Below, one piece after another: positions 50,334-58,051 of a stretch of 64,000 bases of DNA. Both the position numbers and the translations under genes were made by a program. The first letter of the stretch is position 1. Every line of letters starts with the position of its first letter. Source of the stretch: a virus; IMG/VR virus record IMGVR_UViG_3300027917_001949, positions 1-64,000 of that record. One strand, given 5' to 3'. The notes under the pieces were generated by a model. That model searched no databases and was not told the origin of the DNA. It saw only the letters and a list, made by a program, of their open reading frames with translations.

Positions 50334-50907
50334 AAGTCAAAAGGAATGGGACATCCATTTCATGAAAGAGGCAAGGTTATGGATGCCGATGAGCAAATGC
50401 TTATCACGTAAAATCGGCACTGTTCTGGTAAAAGACAACAGAGTCATTGCCACTGGGTATAACGGACCACCAAGTGGGATACCGCACTGTGACCATAGGA
50501 TTATTGATGTAGCAAGCGTACAAGCACCCTATGTTGACTACGTTGTGGACGAGACATGTCCGAGACGTAGATTAGGTATTCCTAGTGGCGAGGGGTTAGA
50601 ATTATGTCCTGCGGTTCACGCTGAAATTAATCCTATTATTCAGGCAGCAAAGATGCACATCTCAACAGAGGGGGCTACTTTGTACTGCTACTGTGGGACA
50701 CCTTGTATCAACTGTTCTAAAGAACTGATTCAAGCAGGGGTGAAACGTATAGTATGTCTTGCGAAGAGCGGTGACCGTAACTGGGACACACCCATTAAAG
50801 ACGGTGACAATCCCGATAAAAGGGAGTTTAACTTTACGTTATCTGAGGAGTTGCTTCGTCTGGCTGGTGTACAGCTTGATATAATTACGGAGGAAGAACT
50901 TGGATAA
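50320..50907 (+). CDS. Deoxycytidylate deaminase
   Basis: 195 aa from a GTG start inside the previous gene. It converts dCMP to dUMP, the substrate for thymidylate synthesis. Zinc and catalytic residues: CPAVHAEINPI (H-A-E) and YCGTPCINCSKE (P-C-x2-C). SRKIGTVLVKDNRVIATGYN and GPPSGIPHCD are standard for the family, and the insert with CPRR may bind a second zinc as in T4-type enzymes. It links to the thymidylate-synthase-like gene at 43280. Confidence 0.92.
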   Translation: MEAHRSQKEWDIHFMKEARLWMPMSKCLSRKIGTVLVKDNRVIATGYNGPPSGIPHCDHRIIDVASVQAPYVDYVVDETCPRRRLGIPSGEGLELCPAVHAEINPIIQAAKMHISTEGATLYCYCGTPCINCSKELIQAGVKRIVCLAKSGDRNWDTPIKDGDNPDKREFNFTLSEELLRLAGVQLDIITEEELG

Positions 50908-51913
50908 GATAGGTGACTTGATAAAGAAGAATGTTGAAAAGTCAACGGAGTTATACGTACCAAAAGGGAGGGTTTCTTGGAGATTGGCTACCGGTATACC
51001 ATCTCTGGACGTAGTTCTTGGTGGTGGATTTCCTGGTGGTTCTATTTCCCAGATATATGGTCCTGAATCATCTGGTAAAACAAGCTTGGCATACAACGTG
51101 GTAGCACAGGCTGTTCAGAACCAATTTGAAACGCTATTGTTATCATTAGAGGACTACTCAGAAGTCTACGCTCAAGCATGTGGCATCGATACAGAATCTC
51201 CATACTATCATGTCTTGGCTGGTGAGTCAGCCGAGCATGTCTTCAACTTTACAGTTGATGCTGCTCGAAATAGTGATGTCAGGGTGATTGTGATGGACTC
51301 CATTTCAGCGGCATCACCAAAGTCAAATCTTGAGAAAAAGCAGAAGACCACAAATCTTGATAAAGGACTAAAACCTGGTGAGAAAGCCAGATTAATTGGT
51401 CATTTTATTGAGCAAGTTAAACCACCTGTTCTGCGTAAAGAGCTTGTGTTTGTTACTGTCAATCAGTTGCGTTCAGACATCGGTAAGTTTGTTTCTGGGT
51501 TAAAACCTAGTGGTGGGATGGCACTTCAATACTTCTCTAATATTAAAATTTCACTGTGGGGTCGTAAAGACAATACAAAGCAGGAGATAGAGACTAGTGT
51601 AAGGGTTGAGAAAGGTAAAGATTGGGACGTTATCCCGTTTGGTGTGACTACACTGTATTTCATACACGGTAAGGGTGTCGATATTGAGCGTGACATATTA
51701 TTGACATGTGAAAAAGGAAACATCGTTAATAAAAGTGGTTCGTGGTTATCTTATATTGACGATTCCGGTAAGGAACATAAATATCAAGGTATGGACAATT
51801 TCGCCACGGTACTTCGTAGTGACTTAACACTTCGTGATGAATTGCGTAGTAAAGCTACTAATGTCGAAGCAGATGTTGAAGAAGAATCAATACTTCCTGA
51901 AAGTGAGGAATAA
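50900..51913 (+). CDS. RecA/UvsX-type recombinase
   Basis: 337 aa from a TTG with GAGGAAG upstream. The core has Walker A YGPESSGKTSL (about residue 55), VIVMDSISAASPKSNLEKK as Walker B and L1 region, and VFVTVNQLRSDIGKFVSG with L2. LKPSGGMALQYFSNIKISLW matches the RecA C-terminal core. The acidic C-terminus is typical. It directs homologous recombination and replication restart with the SSB and nuclease genes nearby. Confidence 0.92.
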   Translation: MDKIGDLIKKNVEKSTELYVPKGRVSWRLATGIPSLDVVLGGGFPGGSISQIYGPESSGKTSLAYNVVAQAVQNQFETLLLSLEDYSEVYAQACGIDTESPYYHVLAGESAEHVFNFTVDAARNSDVRVIVMDSISAASPKSNLEKKQKTTNLDKGLKPGEKARLIGHFIEQVKPPVLRKELVFVTVNQLRSDIGKFVSGLKPSGGMALQYFSNIKISLWGRKDNTKQEIETSVRVEKGKDWDVIPFGVTTLYFIHGKGVDIERDILLTCEKGNIVNKSGSWLSYIDDSGKEHKYQGMDNFATVLRSDLTLRDELRSKATNVEADVEEESILPESEE

Positions 51914-52071
51914 TGAGTGAGTTAGGTGACATGTGGTATGAGGTATGTCTCGAAATATGGGAAATGGGTAAAGATAGACCTTATCTCAGAGACGAAGCAA
52001 CGATATGGAATGCGTTTGAATACGCATACATGAAGAGGGTTGGTAATGGAGGAGTCAGACAATGTGGCTAG
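51913..52071 (+). CDS. Small hypothetical protein, 52 aa
   Basis: A short frame whose ATG overlaps the RecA stop (TAATG). It starts MSELGDMWYEVCLEIWEMGK and ends in a glycine-rich tail (VGNGGVRQCG), overlapping the next gene by ten bases. It fills the gap fully and has coding-like codon use. Function unknown. Confidence 0.55.
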   Translation: MSELGDMWYEVCLEIWEMGKDRPYLRDEATIWNAFEYAYMKRVGNGGVRQCG

Positions 52072-52421
52072 AGCGACCAGATGTAGACGAATATTTAAGA
52101 CTTGTTGATGAACTTGCAGATGTTCAGGACGAATTAAATAAGTTGGAATATCAATACAGTAAAGCGGTGGCAGCTAATGTTCGTTCCGCAATTGGACGTG
52201 GTGCAAAAACTCGTGAGCTTGATTGTGTCAAAGTGCTCGGTAATAATGATGAGGAAAAGCTAAAGCTAGACGCATTGCAGGAGCAGATTTTTGACAAGAA
52301 GAAAAGGACACGTGTGTTGTGGGGTAAGATAGAGGCATGGAAAGCTTACAAGGAGTTATACCGTACGGATAGCTATAATAACTACGGTATTCGTGGGGCA
52401 GGGTTCGGCGATGAAGAATAA
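52062..52421 (+). CDS. Helical coiled-coil protein
   Basis: 119 aa starting MWLERPDVDEYLRLVDELAD, a conserved-looking phage protein that is often found beside recombinase and Cas4-like nuclease genes. It has two long helices (VQDELNKLEYQYSKAVAANV, LDALQEQIFDKKKRTRVLWG), then YRTDSYNNYGIRG at the C-terminus. RBS AATGGAGGAG. Probably an accessory of recombination; unproven. Confidence 0.6.
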   Translation: MWLERPDVDEYLRLVDELADVQDELNKLEYQYSKAVAANVRSAIGRGAKTRELDCVKVLGNNDEEKLKLDALQEQIFDKKKRTRVLWGKIEAWKAYKELYRTDSYNNYGIRGAGFGDEE

Positions 52422-52435
52422 AGAAAGGTTGATAT

Positions 52436-53182
52436 ATGGAATTTAGTTATACAGCGTTACACTCATTGATGAACTGTGAGTACAGTTATTTCTTAAGGTA
52501 TGTTTTGAGAGTACCTATAAAAGAGTCGTCAGCATCGGTTTATGGTACTGCGATTCACCAAACGATAAAGCTTGGTTATGATAATGACCTGCCACGAGAC
52601 GAGTGGGCAAATGTTTTTCGGCAGCAGTGGATGGAGTTAACATCTAATAAAGACATTGTTTTTGCAAATGAGGGTGAATACCTTAAGAAGTTCAAAGACG
52701 GGGCACAGATGGTTACTGATTATTATGATAAGTTTGTGAAGCGACACAAAGCTCCACAGATGACGGAATTCTTTTTTGGCAGAGACCAAGCGGTGACAAT
52801 CGGTGACGGTCATCTTCTTATAGGAGTATTAGACCAAATTGATGCCAAGAACAGAGTTATTGATTATAAGTCGGGAGTAAAACCAACAAAGAACAAGCTC
52901 GATTTAGACTTGCAGTTTACTGTATATAGTTATGCGTATAGGCAACTCTTTGGTAAGAAAGAGAGTGGTCTAGTGCTACGCCATCTTGGTACTATGAAAG
53001 ATTTGGTGACCACTCGTACAGAGGACGACTTTGCTGTTCTGGAGGAGGAAGTTAACAAGGTAGCAAAAAGATTAAAGGGTAAGTTATACCTTAGAAATCT
53101 TGATAGAAGCTGCGACAATTGTTACTTCATTGAACATTGCTTGGGAAAGGAACGTTCATATGGGAGAAGACAATACTACTAA
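52436..53182 (+). CDS. PD-(D/E)XK exonuclease, Cas4/RecB-like with Cys cluster
   Basis: 248 aa. FSYTALHSLMNCEYSYFLRY is the N-terminal RecB-family start with a cysteine. GTAIHQTIKLG supplies the His, GVLDQIDAKNRVIDYKSG the D...D-x-K, and LDLQFTVYSYAY the Q-x(3)-Y motif. The C-terminal SCDNCYFIEHCLGKE holds C-x2-C-x5-C, which with Cys12-like N-terminal cysteine may bind a 4Fe-4S cluster as in Cas4/AddB. Likely a recombination exonuclease acting with the RecA homologue. Confidence 0.85.
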   Translation: MEFSYTALHSLMNCEYSYFLRYVLRVPIKESSASVYGTAIHQTIKLGYDNDLPRDEWANVFRQQWMELTSNKDIVFANEGEYLKKFKDGAQMVTDYYDKFVKRHKAPQMTEFFFGRDQAVTIGDGHLLIGVLDQIDAKNRVIDYKSGVKPTKNKLDLDLQFTVYSYAYRQLFGKKESGLVLRHLGTMKDLVTTRTEDDFAVLEEEVNKVAKRLKGKLYLRNLDRSCDNCYFIEHCLGKERSYGRRQYY

Positions 53183-53618
53183 TATGGCAGTAATCGTGAA
53201 GGATATGCTACGAAATTATTACGACCTCGATACCACATCAAAGATTGACCTTGATAGGGCTATACAATCGTTAATTGATTGTGAAACCTTGGTAGGTGAT
53301 GACCTAATTATCATGCAACTTATTATTGAAGGTGCTAATTACCGTGAGATTTCAAAAATCATTAATAGAAATACTAGATATGTTAGCACAAGATTCAACG
53401 ACCTTGCTCAGACATTGGCGGATGAGCTTGGGGATGAGTATCAAGACACCGTGATATTAAAAAGAGTGTCCGATAAGCTTGGTAGACCGTTGACCTCTGA
53501 TGAGGAAAAATTTTGTTGGAAAGTGATTAGGTCAGGACAGTCTCTTGGAGATGGTCTGAGTATACTTAATTTTAAGGTTGGAAAACGTGGTAGAATTACC
53601 AAGAGAGATGAGGATTAA
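53160..53618 (+). CDS. HTH protein, sigma-like or regulatory
   Basis: 152 aa from ATG 53160 (AAAGGAACG upstream), overlapping the nuclease end. The longer extension is rejected as overlapping in another frame. IIEGANYREISKIINRNTRY is a helix-turn-helix reminiscent of sigma region 4 or RNA-polymerase-associated regulators. The rest is helical and charged. It could be a phage transcription factor for late genes, which lack good sigma70 promoters; this is inference. Confidence 0.5.
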   Translation: MGEDNTTNMAVIVKDMLRNYYDLDTTSKIDLDRAIQSLIDCETLVGDDLIIMQLIIEGANYREISKIINRNTRYVSTRFNDLAQTLADELGDEYQDTVILKRVSDKLGRPLTSDEEKFCWKVIRSGQSLGDGLSILNFKVGKRGRITKRDED

Positions 53619-54414
53619 ACAGCGTGACCACTGGTCATGCAGACGTTGTGGCAAAAAATTTGAGGATTTAGTAATCTGTCAGCATGTCTATCCTGCCACA
53701 AGTGATGACCACTTTATAACATTATGCAACAAATGTATTGATTGGGCGTTCGATAATCCCAGTGAAGCAGTCATTGAGTGTGAAAAGTTACTTCGTCGTA
53801 ATAAGATAGTTCTCATTGGTGATTGTCATGGTAACTTTGAAAGATTGAACACTGTTCTCACGGACGAAATGCCTTTTGACTTCTTTCTATCGGTGGGTGA
53901 TGTTGGCACATTGAGAGACGTTACACCTGATAATATCAACATAATCGATAGGTGGCAGGATAAAGGACACTTTGTATTTGGTAATCACGATAATTGCTGG
54001 TTCTTTAATCAACTAGCATTACATCAGGACATCAATGGTGTCAGCGTTGCAGGTTTAAACGGTATGTTAAAAAGCAGAACGTTCTTAAAAGAGCAACCAA
54101 ATAACATATCGTTTCGTGAGATTATGTATCTATCTCATCTCAATGATATTGACATTTTGGTAACTCATCAACCTCCGACAGGGATGTTCGACAATGCGGG
54201 GGAATTTATCTTGGAAGAGTTATTAAATTATCTAGTACCAAAAATATACATAAGTGGTCACATTCATAAATATAAGCTTAAGTTTCATTTAAACACATTT
54301 ATGATTTCATTACCGATGATTACAAACGGTTACGCTGTAGCGTACTTTCAGGGCAGAGATTTGCGTGACCTAGAGGTGGTAATGAAGAAAGGACGGAGAT
54401 ATGTACGCATATAA
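53608..54414 (+). CDS. Zinc-ribbon (HNH-like) plus metallophosphoesterase fusion
   Basis: 268 aa from ATG 53608; TTG 53578 is an alternative start. Residues about 1-60 have CRRCGKKFEDLVICQHVYPA and TLCNKCIDWAF, two CxxC pairs and His residues as in HNH endonuclease zinc frames. The phosphoesterase follows with LIGDCHGNFERL, LSVGDVGTL, FGNHDN, THQPP and SGHIHKY, all canonical. The fusion suggests a nucleic-acid substrate. It is the third phosphoesterase in the window and the only one with the full motif set. Confidence 0.75.
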   Translation: MRIKQRDHWSCRRCGKKFEDLVICQHVYPATSDDHFITLCNKCIDWAFDNPSEAVIECEKLLRRNKIVLIGDCHGNFERLNTVLTDEMPFDFFLSVGDVGTLRDVTPDNINIIDRWQDKGHFVFGNHDNCWFFNQLALHQDINGVSVAGLNGMLKSRTFLKEQPNNISFREIMYLSHLNDIDILVTHQPPTGMFDNAGEFILEELLNYLVPKIYISGHIHKYKLKFHLNTFMISLPMITNGYAVAYFQGRDLRDLEVVMKKGRRYVRI

Positions 54415-54931
54415 CCTTGATACCGAAGTTGGGTGGATAAAAAACCCTAAACTGCGTGAGCTTGTTGAGGAGATATTAAGCCACGCACCGGCACTGTTCT
54501 GGACAGCACCAAGTTCTCGTTCCGGTAAGCATCATCCGATTGATGAGTTCGACACCGGTGGTAGGATATTGCACACCAAACGGGTTGCTAAAGTTGCAAA
54601 AGATTTGGCACGTTCGTTCAACCTCAGTCGAGCAGACACTGATTGGTCAATAGCGGGTGCGTTAGTCCACGACATGGGAATGCATATAGCTGATGACGTT
54701 TATTATGGTCATGGCAGTCTATTGCTGAACGTTGTTAAGGAATTTAAGAGTCAACTTGATATTCTAAACGATAGCTACATTATAAGGTTGGCTGAGATTG
54801 TACAGTTACATATGGGAGTCTTTGATACTCCGTTCCGAGTTGCGTGGGACGACCCTATTGTCTTGGTATTGCAGTTAGCTGACTATGTAGCGTCAAGAAC
54901 ATATATAAAGGTGGATGTCGATGCCGATTGA
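54401..54931 (+). CDS. HD-domain phosphohydrolase
   Basis: 176 aa. HD residues: GGRILHTKRVAKVAKDLA (H), ALVHDMGMH (HD) and LQLADYVASR (D). GKHHPIDEFDTGG precedes, as in many phage HD proteins. The length is close to that of the HD dATP triphosphohydrolase DatZ of 2-aminoadenine phages, but the HD family is broad and substrate is unknown. It overlaps neighbours by 14 and 17 bases. Confidence 0.75.
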   Translation: MYAYNLDTEVGWIKNPKLRELVEEILSHAPALFWTAPSSRSGKHHPIDEFDTGGRILHTKRVAKVAKDLARSFNLSRADTDWSIAGALVHDMGMHIADDVYYGHGSLLLNVVKEFKSQLDILNDSYIIRLAEIVQLHMGVFDTPFRVAWDDPIVLVLQLADYVASRTYIKVDVDAD

Positions 54932-55130
54932 TAAACAAGAACCACGAAAATCAGACGTAGACCCAGGAAGTTTGAAGCAGAGTGTACAGTTACAGAATTT
55001 GATTTGCTGTTCTGAGTGCAGTGACACTAACTCCCTACGACGAGTGAGAGACAGTGAAGGTCGAAAAATTAAACCTGCACAATATATATGTGAGGATTGT
55101 TACCAGCGTGACCTTAGAATTCGCAGTTGA
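54915..55130 (+). CDS. Small zinc-finger protein
   Basis: 71 aa (69 from ATG 54921). It has CCSECSDTNSLRRVRDSEGR and YICEDCYQRD, a treble-clef-like two-CxxC zinc finger. It overlaps the HD gene and the next Cys protein. Unknown function; small zinc proteins of this type are frequent in this part of the genome. Confidence 0.6.
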   Translation: MSMPIDKQEPRKSDVDPGSLKQSVQLQNLICCSECSDTNSLRRVRDSEGRKIKPAQYICEDCYQRDLRIRS

Positions 55131-55338
55131 TACTAGAGCTTTTTTGAAGTGTGATTGTGGACACGTCGTCCACACAGAGAAAGTACTCCCATTGCTTACT
55201 CTATTATTGGGTAAGGAGAGTTATACATGTAAGCAGTGTGGGTCTGTTCTTGACTTTTTCCAGATTTCTTTCTGTTCTAAGGATATAAGTAAAGAGTGCG
55301 AAGATTGTACGTTCAGATTCCAGTGTTATACGACTTGA
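55108..55338 (+). CDS. Cys-rich protein ending in C-x2-C-x5-C-Y-T motif
   Basis: 76 aa from GTG 55108 (GAGGATT upstream); the ATG at 55054 in the same frame would overlap more. KCDCGHVVHTE and YTCKQCGSVLD form one zinc ribbon. The C-terminus KECEDCTFRFQCYTT is a clean copy of the recurrent motif and ends the protein. It is the last gene before promoter P4 and the tRNA cluster. Confidence 0.6.
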   Translation: MTLEFAVDTRAFLKCDCGHVVHTEKVLPLLTLLLGKESYTCKQCGSVLDFFQISFCSKDISKECEDCTFRFQCYTT

Positions 55339-55349
55339 CAATGGGGGGC

Positions 55350-55378
55350 TTGACATGTGACCATTTATATGGTATAAT
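55350..55378 (+). promoter_or_regulatory. Sigma70 promoter P4
   Basis: TTGACA (55350-55355), 17 bp, TATAAT (55373-55378) with TGG before it. It lies 12 nt after the preceding stop and about 27 nt before the tRNA-Gly gene, so it drives the first tRNA/small-gene cluster. Confidence 0.92.
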
Positions 55379-55404
55379 ATATATGTAGGATGGGGTAGTA
55401 AAAT

Positions 55405-55475
55405 GCGTCCATAGTGTTAATATAGCATGTAACGCTTCCAACGTTACGGTGTGGGTTTGAATCCCGCTGGACGCT
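55405..55475 (+). tRNA. tRNA-Gly (anticodon TCC)
   Basis: Acceptor GCGTCCA pairs with TGGACGC (55468-55474), discriminator T. Anticodon stem TAACG/CGTTA with loop CTTCCAA. T arm GTGGG-TTTGAAT-CCCGC. The D arm is AT-rich and lacks the usual GG. No CCA is encoded. G1 is the last base of an ATG (55403-55405). Confidence 0.85.
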
Positions 55476-55479
55476 CTCA

Positions 55480-55586
55480 TGTAGGGCAAAGTGGTAAGTA
55501 AGGTAGTCGTATTCTAGAGAACGATACCCACGAGGTTGTTGTATAGGTAGCTCCTATTCAAAGAGGTTCGAACCCTCTCCCTACTC
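55480..55586 (+). tRNA. tRNA-like element with expanded anticodon region (A)
   Basis: The 3' half is tRNA-like: T arm AGAGG-TTCGAAC-CCTCT and acceptor strand CCCTACT pairing with TGTAGGG (outer pair T-T mismatched). The total of 107 nt is far too long. Where the anticodon arm should be, two hairpins occur: 55502-55528 (GGTA/TACC, TCG/CGA, TTC/GAA) and 55539-55561 (TTG/CAA, ATAGG/CCTAT). No 5-bp stem with 7-nt loop is found. The ATG of the next gene follows immediately after position 73. It may be a processing signal or a degenerate tRNA. Confidence 0.55.
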
Positions 55587-55808
55587 ATGAAAGTTATAGA
55601 TTATAAGTTAATATGTCGAAAGTGTGGGAAACAGATGGGTGCATTAAGCATGGCATATATCGGTGTACCACACAATACCGGTGTCAAAGCATGTACCTGT
55701 ATTGAGTGTCTGCCAAAATCTCTGGATGAAGCTGAAGCTAATGGTTATGATGAGAAGATAATCAAAGAGTTCAGAGAGTGGATTGCTGCGGGTAGGACAA
55801 ACGGTTAA
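55587..55808 (+). CDS. Small protein abutting tRNA-like element
   Basis: 73 aa. The ATG is the first base after the tRNA-like element, with no room for an SD outside the RNA fold. CRKCGKQMGALSMAY and CTCIECLPKSLDEAEANG give two CxxC-type pairs, so a small zinc finger. The helical C-terminus EKIIKEFREWIAAGR overlaps the 5' end of the tRNA-Met gene by 22 bases, so the mRNA and that tRNA cannot both come intact from one transcript copy. Function unknown. Confidence 0.65.
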   Translation: MKVIDYKLICRKCGKQMGALSMAYIGVPHNTGVKACTCIECLPKSLDEAEANGYDEKIIKEFREWIAAGRTNG

Positions 55809-55859
55809 GTCGCAACCTTCATAAGGTTAGAGGATAGGGTTCAACTCCCTAACCCGCTA
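55787..55859 (+). tRNA. tRNA-Met (anticodon CAT)
   Basis: Anticodon loop TTCATAA between CAACC and GGTTA (4 of 5 pairs). D arm GAC-AAACGGTTAA-GTC, T arm TAGGG-TTCAACT-CCCTA. The acceptor has six good pairs (GCGGGT/ACCCGC) with outer T-T mismatch. It could be initiator-like or an Ile2 precursor (CAT). It overlaps the upstream CDS, and the next CDS starts at the base after the discriminator. Confidence 0.8.
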
Positions 55860-56414
55860 ATGGGATTATTTGATTCATTACCAAACGGTAGTCAGGTAAA
55901 ACTTTGGGGATGTAACATGAAAACTTTCGAAGTAGGAGATGCAGTCCCCGATTTCGGTCTGCCAATATACATAATTATTCTCCGTGAAGGTGGGTTTGTG
56001 TCAGTCGAAGACGGTAAGATTATGGAGATACGTGAAGACGGGTTCAGGTATTTCCCAGAAGACTTTATGGGTGTACCGTGTTTTGACAAGTGGGGTAAAC
56101 GTCTCGATACCTACACCGAGATGGACGGGATATTCGGTTTTGACGAGTACTTTGACGAGCATGTCAAGAGCTTTGTGTCAAAAGACCGTATAGACCCGTG
56201 GAGAGGGAGAGTTCCGAAGCAGTTCCCGTTTCCGTTCCCTATTCCAACCACGTCTGATGGGGTGTTTGCGAAGTGTCCCAAATGTAACCGTATAAAGAGT
56301 TTGCGGGTATGTTATGGCTGTCAGGAAATTATGTGTGAGAACTGCTTAACGGAACATCAAATCGCATGTTTAAGAAAGGATGAAGATGAAATATTGGACA
56401 TACGTAGTGATTGA
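55860..56414 (+). CDS. MGLFDSLPNGSQ-type phage protein with C-terminal zinc finger
   Basis: 184 aa; ATG directly follows the tRNA-Met discriminator base. The start GLFDSLPNGSQVKLWGCNMK then FEVGDAVPDFGLP is a conserved-looking module that I associate with phage small proteins. The C-terminus has CPKCNRIKSLRVCYGCQEIM and CENCLTEHQIAC, a treble-clef pair of zinc sites. It overlaps the next gene. Function unknown. Confidence 0.7.
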   Translation: MGLFDSLPNGSQVKLWGCNMKTFEVGDAVPDFGLPIYIIILREGGFVSVEDGKIMEIREDGFRYFPEDFMGVPCFDKWGKRLDTYTEMDGIFGFDEYFDEHVKSFVSKDRIDPWRGRVPKQFPFPFPIPTTSDGVFAKCPKCNRIKSLRVCYGCQEIMCENCLTEHQIACLRKDEDEILDIRSD

Positions 56415-56820
56415 AGGTCACTGCTTTGGTGAGGAAGATGAGAATGGTCACAACCCATGTGGTGTTGATGTACCGTCTCCACGTTGTTTAGGTAATGGTA
56501 AGTCAGGAATGTGTCCCCATTTTGCCTGGACTCCTGAGACTGAACGTGAAGCTGCTTTTTTTGTACCGATTAAACTTATTTTGAAAGACAAATTTATAGG
56601 TCTCTGTCATCACATATGGGATAAGATTGAGTGGTATGCGTGGGGTCAGCTTTGGTTTAATCGTCGTAAGGTACGGGAATTCTTTGACAATATCGAGGTT
56701 GTAGATGACACTAATCCTTCGGTTCAGAGATGGTTAAAACAACAGGACAAGTCACAGACACAATTTGAAAAGTGGTTACCTAAAGTAAAGAAGGACTGGG
56801 ATGCCGATATACGTATATAG
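56386..56820 (+). CDS. Hypothetical protein with Cys-rich start
   Basis: 144 aa from ATG 56386 (AAGGATGAAG upstream; ATG 56380 possible). CGVDVPSPRCLGNGKSGMC near residue 26 offers three cysteines, followed by CPHF-like residues and a Trp-rich helical body (IWDKIEWYAWGQLWFNRRKV). The C-terminus is charged and overlaps the FmdB-like gene by 20 bases. No family recognised. Confidence 0.55.
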   Translation: MKYWTYVVIEGHCFGEEDENGHNPCGVDVPSPRCLGNGKSGMCPHFAWTPETEREAAFFVPIKLILKDKFIGLCHHIWDKIEWYAWGQLWFNRRKVREFFDNIEVVDDTNPSVQRWLKQQDKSQTQFEKWLPKVKKDWDADIRI

Positions 56821-57073
56821 ATGCGATGAGTGTGATACAGAGTTTGAGGAACGTCAGTCGTTTGATGATGAACCTCTCACAGAATGCCAAGAGTGTAGTG
56901 GTCCGATATATCGGGTAATATTTGCTACTCCTGTTCATTATAAGGGGGCAGGATTTGCGACCACTGAAGCACGTGGTATTACAGGGCGAAGAAGAAAGCC
57001 CAACATAAAGGTAGGTAGTGTGCATAACTTACCACCAGAAGAGAGGGAGAGAGCACTTGACCACTTCGACTAA
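56801..57073 (+). CDS. FmdB-family zinc ribbon protein
   Basis: 90 aa. MPIYVYRCDECDTEFEERQS followed by ECQECSGPIYRVIFATPV is the FmdB/putative regulatory zinc ribbon pattern (C-x2-C...C-x2-C). The C-terminal tail is basic and glycine-rich (GRRRKPNIKVGSVHNLPP). It overlaps the neighbouring genes. The family's role is unclear; regulation of transcription has been proposed for some members. Confidence 0.8.
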   Translation: MPIYVYRCDECDTEFEERQSFDDEPLTECQECSGPIYRVIFATPVHYKGAGFATTEARGITGRRRKPNIKVGSVHNLPPEERERALDHFD

Positions 57074-58019
57074 AGATGAATTACGAGCGTTACTATCAGA
57101 AGCGCAGAAACCGTATTTAGAGAGACATAAAGAACGTTTAGATAAAATTAAACCAGTATGGGATGAGTATCAAAGTGTTGTACCGGATGTGAATAATCTA
57201 CAACCATATATTCAGATAGCAGATGGTAACAAGGAATTACTTGACTTGCTGTTCTATGGACGAATGACTATATCAAGTTTCCCGTTCAGTGGGGCGGTTG
57301 GTAGAAGGATTCATTACTTGATACGGAATAAACCAGATGATTACATACTTGGATTAGTTGTAATAATGTCTGACTTGACTATACCTATACGTGATAAGCA
57401 TATAGGTTGGACAAGAGATAATATGTGGAAGAGCAAGAGGATAAACTATCTAATGAATGTACATCTTGCTATTAGTACACCACCGTTATCACAGTACTTA
57501 ACTGGTAAGTTAACCGCTATATCAGTTGAGAGCAAAGAAATCCAAGACTATTTCCAGGGAAAATATGGACACCCGTTGGCAGCAATGACGTGTACCAGTC
57601 TATTTGGTAAATCGTCAATCTATAATCGACTGAGAGGATACGAGTATTTAGGTTTGACGAAAGGGCATAGCGTTGCTCTTGTTCCGGTTGAGGTCAAGGA
57701 TAAAATGAGAGAAGACTTCAAAAAGGAAAAGGGTAAGCACTCCGAGATATACTATAACGAAGACGGTTCGGTCAAAGAAACGTATGGTGTCGTTAAAGGA
57801 TTTCAAAAACTCCAGAAATACTGGGATATTCAGCAGACGGAAAATCAACGAGGGACATACATTATTCCATTAGCTGAAAATTATAAGGAGTTCTTGTGTT
57901 GCGAGACGGATGAGTTGAAATCGTTTGACCATCCAACCTACGATGAACTTATAGATTATTGGAAGGAAAGATGGCTGAAAGGTCGTTTGGAGAGATTTGG
58001 TTTAAACACGGAGAACTAG
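57057..58019 (+). CDS. DruA-like (DUF4338) protein
   Basis: 320 aa from TTG 57057 with GAGGGAG upstream. The core is DDYILGLVVIMSDLTIPIRD, then HIGWTRDNMWKSKRINYLMN, which matches the DUF4338/DruA pattern (I-G-W-x(4)-R-x(5)-hydrophobic). AAMTCTSLFGKSSIYNRLRG and GYEYLGLTKGHSVALVPV are further family-like stretches. DruA belongs to the bacterial Druantia anti-phage system; a phage copy could serve inter-phage exclusion, counter-defence or a DNA-processing role. No other Druantia genes are nearby. Confidence 0.65.
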   Translation: MTTSTKDELRALLSEAQKPYLERHKERLDKIKPVWDEYQSVVPDVNNLQPYIQIADGNKELLDLLFYGRMTISSFPFSGAVGRRIHYLIRNKPDDYILGLVVIMSDLTIPIRDKHIGWTRDNMWKSKRINYLMNVHLAISTPPLSQYLTGKLTAISVESKEIQDYFQGKYGHPLAAMTCTSLFGKSSIYNRLRGYEYLGLTKGHSVALVPVEVKDKMREDFKKEKGKHSEIYYNEDGSVKETYGVVKGFQKLQKYWDIQQTENQRGTYIIPLAENYKEFLCCETDELKSFDHPTYDELIDYWKERWLKGRLERFGLNTEN

Positions 58020-58051
58020 GTTATTACTTTTGACAATTTGAAGTAACTTCC

